DNA of 9,162 nucleotides from Actinobacteria bacterium UBA5976 (GTDB taxonomy: Bacteria; Actinomycetota; Actinomycetes; S36-B12; UBA5976): assembly GCA_002430405.1 (NCBI GenBank), contig DJBM01000022.1, positions 1-9,162 of the forward strand, read 5' to 3'. The position numbers and the translations under genes are program-made. Position 1 is the first letter of the stretch. Each line of letters opens with the position of its first letter. Of the stretch, positions 6,004-9,162 are shown piece by piece. Under the pieces are notes generated by a model that worked only from the letters and a program-made list of their open reading frames with translations, made no database searches and was not told the DNA's origin.

Positions 6004-7227
6004 TTAGCTTTGGTCTGAGCCTAAAATAATCTCGATTTCGGTTTCATCCAAGAGTGTGAGTGTCACCAAATCCCCAGGACTCTTAGCTCTAATTCGAACT
6101 ACAAGTTCTGTTGCGCTGCCAATTATCACACCGTCAATTTGGGTGATTACGTCTCCTGCTTTTAACGCTGTGATTGACGCTGGGCTATCAGGAATTATAG
6201 ATTCAATTTTTGCGCCTACACCTGCATAAGTCGTATCAAGTTGGACACCAATTACTGGATAGCTGGATTTTCCAGTTGTAATTAAATCTGTGGCCACACG
6301 TTTAGCTTGATTTATTGGAATTGAAAAACCTAAACCAATGCTGCCGCTTTGGCCGCTAACACTGCTCCCTGTGGTCGCAATCGCAGAGTTAATTCCAATA
6401 ACTTCGCCGCGTGAATTAACAAGTGGTCCACCAGAATTGCCCGGGTTAATTGCGGCATCTGTTTGAATTGCGCTAATGAAAGAAATATCGCCCGCATCCC
6501 CTGCAGTAACGGGCCGATTAATCGCTGAAACGATGCCACTGGTAACTGTGCCACTAAGACCTAACGGGGATCCAATTGCAATCGTGGCGTCGCCAACAAC
6601 GACGTTATCGGAATTGCCTAAAGCAGCAACTGGCAAATTCCCGCGGTCAACTCGAAGTACCGCTAAATCATATGAAGCATCAGTGCCAACAATTTCAGCG
6701 CTAACTCGGGACTGGTCTTGGAACGTAACAGTGATGTCGGGCGCGTCGCCAGCACCTGATACCACGTGATTGTTCGTCAAAATAAATGATTCGAGAGCGG
6801 TGCTGCGAATTACGAAACCAGAACCTGTTCCTGCTCTTTGGCCCGAAGAAACTTCTATAGATACCACAACGGGCAAAACAGCTTGCGCGATACCGGCGAT
6901 CGAATCATCAGCGCGCGAAGATAATTCACCACTTGCTGCTGGTAAAGAAATTGAAGGTGCTGGTGTGTTGCCAACAAGCGTTGCAGAAGAGAATCCAAGT
7001 GCGCCGGCAAATAAGCCACTGAGGACACCCGCGATGATTGCTTTCCTTACTGCAGGTGAGGCGCTCGCGCCAGAATTTGCGCTGTCTGAATTGTTGGGAG
7101 TGAATACGTAAGTCGGTACTGGAATTGGGACGGGCTCCAGAACTAGAGGCTCTGTAAGTGTGGTTTCGGAAGCAAGCGTTTGCGCAGGTGCTGCGAGATC
7201 TTGGGGTTCATCTGGAGTTTTGGTCAT
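6004..7227 (-). CDS. htrA: Membrane-anchored HtrA/DegP-type serine protease with PDZ domain
   Basis: Envelope protein quality-control protease and chaperone (S1C family), 407 residues. Residues 1-60 are cytosolic, acidic and Pro-rich. One transmembrane segment at about 62-85 (KAIIAGVLSGLFAGALGF) places the protease outside the membrane. The chymotrypsin-like domain (about 108-318) has an intact triad: His154 in LTNNHVV, Asp187 in YDLAVLRVD and Ser265 in NPGNSGGPLVN. A single PDZ domain covers about 322-402 (GVQLD...SPASITALKAGDVITQIDG). The ATG is preceded by GGCAGGA and AGG at long and short spacing, so the ribosome binding site is imperfect. tatB follows by 30 bases, probably in the same transcript. 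In related actinobacteria sigE and rseA lie immediately upstream; here the next gene is a divergent methyltransferase. Confidence 0.95.
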   Translation of the reverse strand: MTKTPDEPQDLAAPAQTLASETTLTEPLVLEPVPIPVPTYVFTPNNSDSANSGASASPAVRKAIIAGVLSGLFAGALGFSSATLVGNTPAPSISLPAASGELSSRADDSIAGIAQAVLPVVVSIEVSSGQRAGTGSGFVIRSTALESFILTNNHVVSGAGDAPDITVTFQDQSRVSAEIVGTDASYDLAVLRVDRGNLPVAALGNSDNVVVGDATIAIGSPLGLSGTVTSGIVSAINRPVTAGDAGDISFISAIQTDAAINPGNSGGPLVNSRGEVIGINSAIATTGSSVSGQSGSIGLGFSIPINQAKRVATDLITTGKSSYPVIGVQLDTTYAGVGAKIESIIPDSPASITALKAGDVITQIDGVIIGSATELVVRIRAKSPGDLVTLTLLDETEIEIILGSDQS

Positions 7228-7315
7228 GACCTACGTATCCTGCCTAATTTCGAGAAATTTTTCCTTACTTCATTCTCGCGCATCGTTTAAGGGTCTGCCG
7301 ACTTGGTAGCCAAAC

Positions 7316-7345
7316 TTCACCAAAGGCTTATCTGACCCGTACGCT
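7316..7345 (+). promoter_or_regulatory. Probable leaderless promoter of the O-methyltransferase
   Basis: TACGCT (7340-7345) ends six bases before the ATG at 7352, and TTCACC (7316-7321) lies 18 bases upstream as a weak -35. The -10 is half of an inverted repeat, TACGC-TT-GCGTA (7340-7351), that runs up to the start codon. No Shine-Dalgarno is present. In the reading frame there is no other start codon between a TAG at 7307-7309 and this ATG. Confidence 0.5.
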
Positions 7346-7351
7346 TGCGTA

Positions 7352-8005
7352 ATGGCACCAACCGATCCGCGCGTTTTGGCAATTCACCGAGCCTCCAGTG
7401 ATTATGCCGAAAAGTGGGCGGGTGAGGATGAAATTCGCGCTCATGCGCGAGCAAAAGCCGCAGAAATCGGCTGTGTAGCTATGGGCCCTGGTGCTGGTGC
7501 AATTGTGCGAACTTTAGCCGCAGCAATTACTGCAAAGAATGTGGTTGAAATTGGAACTGGTGCTGGAGTTTCGGCGCTGTGGTTACTTGATGGAATGCAT
7601 CCAGATGGAGTATTAACTAGCGTTGATATCGAAGCTGAACATCAGTTAATTGCCAAGGATGCGATCTCCCAGGCAGGAATAGCTCCGAATCGGGTGCGCC
7701 TTATTAATGGTCGAGCTAATGAAGTTTTAGATCGCCTGACTGAATCGGCTTATGACATAGTTTTGATTGCAGGTAAGCCTTTGGAATTGAGCGCAAACAT
7801 TTCTCGAGCCTTGATTTTGCTGCGAACTGGTGGGGTGCTAATTATTGATCGCGCACTTTGGAATGACAAACTTGCAGACCCAGCTCAGCGTGATCCAGAC
7901 ACTATGTCAATGCGCGAAGCTATTGAGGCGTTAGCCACTGGCGAGGATTTTGTTGGATCGCTGTTACCCGTTGCTGGGGGACTTTTGGTTGCGGTGAAAG
8001 CTTAA
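7352..8005 (+). CDS. SAM-dependent O-methyltransferase family protein (Rv1220c-like)
   Basis: Cytosolic class I methyltransferase related to the COMT/CCoAOMT group, 217 residues, substrate unknown. SAM motif I is VVEIGTGAGVS (64-74), the acidic end of strand 2 is SVDIEAEH (90-97), and GGVLIID (160-166) is the later conserved strand. The segment that in metal-dependent members reads IDADK is here IAGKP (139-143), and the usual DN pair before the last helices reads DR (166-167). The usual metal ligands are therefore mostly absent, and the enzyme may be metal independent or non-catalytic. The mycobacterial relative, as I recall it, also lacks the second pair, so part of this is a family trait. 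The gene is transcribed divergently from htrA, the position it holds next to sigE in other actinobacteria. The start appears leaderless. Confidence 0.88.
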   Translation: MAPTDPRVLAIHRASSDYAEKWAGEDEIRAHARAKAAEIGCVAMGPGAGAIVRTLAAAITAKNVVEIGTGAGVSALWLLDGMHPDGVLTSVDIEAEHQLIAKDAISQAGIAPNRVRLINGRANEVLDRLTESAYDIVLIAGKPLELSANISRALILLRTGGVLIIDRALWNDKLADPAQRDPDTMSMREAIEALATGEDFVGSLLPVAGGLLVAVKA

Positions 8006-8038
8006 CTAGTTCATTAGAAGAGTGCTAGAAGTTTGTAT

Positions 8039-8067
8039 TGCCTAAAAAATCGGCTTCGCCTATTTTT
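8039..8067. repeat. First copy of a 29-base exact repeat
   Basis: These 29 bases recur exactly at 8088-8116, 49 bases further on. Each copy contains A6 ... GGCTTCGCC ... T5-6. A shared CTAGTTC lies 33 bases before this copy (8006-8012) and 12 bases before the second (8070-8076), suggesting that a longer unit was duplicated and then diverged. Confidence 0.85.
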
Positions 8068-8069
8068 AT
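8040..8069. terminator. Rho-independent-like terminator for the O-methyltransferase (copy 1)
   Basis: AAAAAT (8045-8050) pairs with ATTTTT (8062-8067), followed inward by a C-T mismatch and GGC-TTC-GCC (8052-8060). The 3' arm supplies the U-run on either strand. It sits 34 bases after the methyltransferase stop. The outer GCCT lacks its partner in this copy, so the stem is shorter than in copy 2. Confidence 0.65.
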
Positions 8070-8087
8070 CTAGTTCGGCACTTATTG

Positions 8088-8116
8088 TGCCTAAAAAATC
8101 GGCTTCGCCTATTTTT
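8088..8116. repeat. Second copy of the 29-base exact repeat
   Basis: Exact copy of 8039-8067. Here the palindrome continues (TTAGGCA), so the outer arm is complete. This copy overlaps the final codons and the stop codon of the DUF3117 gene. Confidence 0.85.
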
Positions 8117-8122
8117 TAGGCA
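8088..8122. terminator. Long palindromic bidirectional terminator (copy 2)
   Basis: TGCCTAAAAAAT (8088-8099) pairs with ATTTTTTAGGCA (8111-8122) over 12 bp. A C-T mismatch and an inner GGC-TTC-GCC hairpin (8101-8109) follow. Both strands end in six T before the last paired bases. It lies between two convergent genes and can serve both. On the minus strand its first arm encodes the DUF3117 C-terminal residues Met-Pro-Lys-Lys and the TAG stop. Confidence 0.75.
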
Positions 8123-8291
8123 TTGCTGCGACGGTATCTTTCAATACCGCGCCCAAGTCTTTAACTTCCTGCGCGTTTAGTTCAACAACTAACCGTCCGC
8201 CACCTTCAAGTGGAACCCGAAGCACGTATCCACGACCTTCTTTAGGGCATTCCATTGGGCCATCGCCAGTACGTGGCTTCATAGCTGCCAT
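8109..8291 (-). CDS. DUF3117 domain protein (Rv1211-like small conserved actinobacterial protein)
   Basis: Sixty-residue soluble protein of unknown function, found almost only in actinobacteria. It begins MAAMKPRTGDGPMECPKEGR and continues with VLRVPLEGGGRLVVEL, the most conserved part of the family. The ATG at 8291 was chosen because GGAAGG lies eight bases upstream and because family members start at this MAAMKPRTGDG segment. An open frame extends to an ATG at 8375, but those 28 residues are unlike the family. The last codons and the stop sit inside a terminator palindrome, giving a C-terminal AAMPKK that looks locally acquired. It is the last gene in the dapE-SRPBCC-DUF3117 direction but has a 154-base gap with its own candidate promoter. 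Confidence 0.9.
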   Translation of the reverse strand: MAAMKPRTGDGPMECPKEGRGYVLRVPLEGGGRLVVELNAQEVKDLGAVLKDTVAAMPKK

Positions 8292-8340
8292 TTGGGTCAC
8301 CTTCCAGAAAAAACTAGGGGAATTAATCACTAATACCTCT

Positions 8341-8369
8341 ATTATCCCTGAAAATCGGGCGCTAACGAA
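8341..8369 (-). promoter_or_regulatory. Candidate promoter of the DUF3117 gene
   Basis: On the minus strand GATAAT (8346-8341) matches five of six -10 bases, and TTCGTT (8369-8364) is a weak -35 at a 17-base spacing. The predicted leader is about 40-45 bases and contains the Shine-Dalgarno. The gap from 8292 to 8445 also holds a perfect 10-bp palindrome, GGAAATTTCC (8405-8414), of unknown meaning. Confidence 0.4.
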
Positions 8370-8445
8370 ATCCACCTAAAGGGGTTAAGTCCTTGCAGTT
8401 ATTAGGAAATTTCCCAAGTAAAAGCCAGCGGGTCTCAGATTCGAG

Positions 8446-8892
8446 TTAAAGTGCGCCTTGCTCAACTAACCGAGCAAATTTTTCCAGCGATTTGCGAACT
8501 CCAAAAACAAATCCTGGTCGCAATAGGGTAAATCCGACTTTACCTAAAATCCCAAGTGGGAGATCTAAGTCCTCGCTCCACACAAAATTACTTGATGTTG
8601 GAGAAACTGAAATGACTTCAAATGTCCCAGTTCCACGGACAACTCGACCGGTGTGAAGGACATCGCATCGCGTTGGCGCCTCCCAAATTGTAATTTCCAT
8701 GGTGTCCAGGAACCCAATTCGCCAGATTCCAGTGAACGCCTCGATCTTGCCGCCAACCCCTGTGCCATCACCATCAACTGGCCAAACTTTAGTTCCGAGC
8801 ATCCACTGGTTTTGGGCTTCCCAATTTGTTATTGCATCCCAGACTTTTTGTGCTGGGGCATTAACTGCAACTGTTAATTCAATATGTTCCAT
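8446..8892 (-). CDS. SRPBCC (START/Bet v1-like) superfamily protein, polyketide cyclase/dehydrase type
   Basis: Soluble protein of about 148 residues with the helix-grip fold that encloses a hydrophobic ligand; ligand unknown. It opens with a beta strand and helix typical of the family (MEHIELTVAVNAPAQKVWDA). WMLGTKVWPVDGDGTGVGGK and the alternating strands up to SSNFVWSEDL form the sheet, and the C-terminal helix is GVRKSLEKFARLVEQ. I prefer the ATG at 8892, which shares its A with the dapE stop (TAATG, translational coupling) and begins at the conserved strand. An ATG at 8907 inside dapE would add five residues (MATGL) and cannot be excluded. The coupling to dapE suggests cotranscription, but I see no functional link to lysine synthesis. 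Confidence 0.85.
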   Translation of the reverse strand: MEHIELTVAVNAPAQKVWDAITNWEAQNQWMLGTKVWPVDGDGTGVGGKIEAFTGIWRIGFLDTMEITIWEAPTRCDVLHTGRVVRGTGTFEVISVSPTSSNFVWSEDLDLPLGILGKVGFTLLRPGFVFGVRKSLEKFARLVEQGAL

Positions 8893-9162
8893 TAGCCCCG
8901 TAGCCATCCAAATACAGTTTCTTCACATTTGCGCAATTGGGACACCGGCACAAACTCATTTCGGGAGTGAGCTAGGCCAGGATCCCCCGGTCCTAAATTC
9001 ACTGCAGGAACGCCCATCGCAGAAAATCTCGCGACATCTGTCCAGCCAAACTTTGGCGCGACTTGGCCATTTACCCGCGATACTAAATCAGCCAAAGCTG
9101 CTCGCTCTAAACCTGGCATCGCGCCTGGTGCGTTATCTGTGAACTCGACCAAGTACCCATCA
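8892..9162 (-). CDS. dapE: Succinyl-diaminopimelate desuccinylase, C-terminal part (5' end outside window)
   Basis: Zinc-dependent M20-family amidohydrolase that cleaves N-succinyl-LL-diaminopimelate to LL-diaminopimelate and succinate in the lysine and peptidoglycan precursor pathway. About 90 C-terminal residues are visible, and the frame runs off the window edge. VAPKFGWTDVARFSAMGVPAVNLGPGDPGLAHSRNE is seen in two adjoining pieces: the KFGWTDVARF block that is typical of actinobacterial DapE, and GPGDPGLAH, whose His is the conserved C-terminal metal ligand of M20 peptidases. The gene ends in a typical short helix (LRKCEETVFGWLRG). Its stop overlaps the SRPBCC start. M20 paralogues such as ArgE are less likely because of the WTDVARF and GPGD motifs. 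Confidence 0.88.
   Translation of the reverse strand, partial: DGYLVEFTDNAPGAMPGLERAALADLVSRVNGQVAPKFGWTDVARFSAMGVPAVNLGPGDPGLAHSRNEFVPVSQLRKCEETVFGWLRG

Noticed and set aside
6770..7111. 113-codon open frame on the plus strand opposite htrA
   Set aside because: Antisense to the conserved N-terminal half of HtrA; the translation looks like reverse reading of its Ala/Ser-rich codons.
8039..8116. Possible CRISPR-like repeat pair
   Set aside because: Only two copies, the repeat is a terminator palindrome with A and T runs, and the spacer is 20 bases with no cas genes.
8292..8375. Extended N-terminus of the DUF3117 gene from an ATG at 8375
   Set aside because: The 28 extra residues do not resemble the family, and a strong Shine-Dalgarno precedes the internal ATG at 8291.
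8405..8414. Palindrome GGAAATTTCC upstream of the DUF3117 gene
   Set aside because: Perfect but short and AT-rich at its centre, with no clear promoter partner; not reported as an operator.
8430..8446. tRNA T-arm-like sequence (CTCAGATTCGAG)
   Set aside because: Only a 3-bp stem, and no acceptor, D or anticodon arms can be folded around it.
8699..9142. 147-codon open frame on the plus strand opposite the SRPBCC and dapE genes
   Set aside because: No recognisable domain, and both antisense genes have clear family motifs throughout.

Overview
The window is 9,162 bases of chromosomal core DNA from an actinobacterium. Gene content and order support this: a DUF3117 protein, a SigE-locus type O-methyltransferase, membrane-anchored HtrA next to TatB, an Mrp ATPase, a PRC-barrel/MgtE_N/CBS protein with DUF1003, and an actinobacterial DapE. 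By eye the base composition is slightly below 50% GC and the gaps are short. That points away from high-GC soil actinobacteria and towards a streamlined lineage such as the freshwater planktonic actinobacteria. This placement is inference. I see no insertion sequence, phage gene, CRISPR array, tRNA or rRNA.

Layout. (1) 1-1052, +: the C-terminal part of a DEAD-box RNA helicase, cut by the window edge, with a disordered basic tail. (2) 1049-2542, -: an SDR-family oxidoreductase followed by a PlsC-type acyltransferase, whose stop codon overlaps the helicase stop. (3) 2543-2698: a divergent intergenic region with a perfect 6-1-6 palindrome and promoter-like boxes. (4) 2699-5606, +: a tight operon of a PRC/MgtE_N/CBS protein, a DUF1003 membrane protein and Mrp, which ends at a GC-rich hairpin. 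(5) 5644-7227, -: htrA then tatB. (6) 7352-8005, +: an O-methyltransferase. (7) 8006-8123: two copies of a terminator-like palindrome. (8) 8109-9162, -: dapE (C-terminal end only), then an SRPBCC protein, then DUF3117.

Functional picture. htrA-tatB handles envelope protein quality control and Tat export. Mrp handles iron-sulfur cluster delivery. The CBS/DUF1003 pair looks like a cytosolic ligand sensor with a small membrane partner. dapE belongs to lysine/diaminopimelate synthesis for the cell wall. The gene order matches the mycobacterial Rv1220c-sigE-rseA-htrA-tatB ... mrp ... Rv1231c-Rv1232c region as I remember it, except that sigE and rseA are absent between htrA and the methyltransferase.

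Three genes (acyltransferase, CBS protein, O-methyltransferase) have a TANNNT box ending exactly six bases before the start codon and no usable Shine-Dalgarno, which suggests leaderless transcripts. I did not find an obviously new defence or mobile system. The most unusual items are the missing sigma/anti-sigma pair, the duplicated terminator palindrome that encodes the end of the DUF3117 protein, and the conserved but poorly characterised MgtE_N/CBS-DUF1003-Mrp operon.
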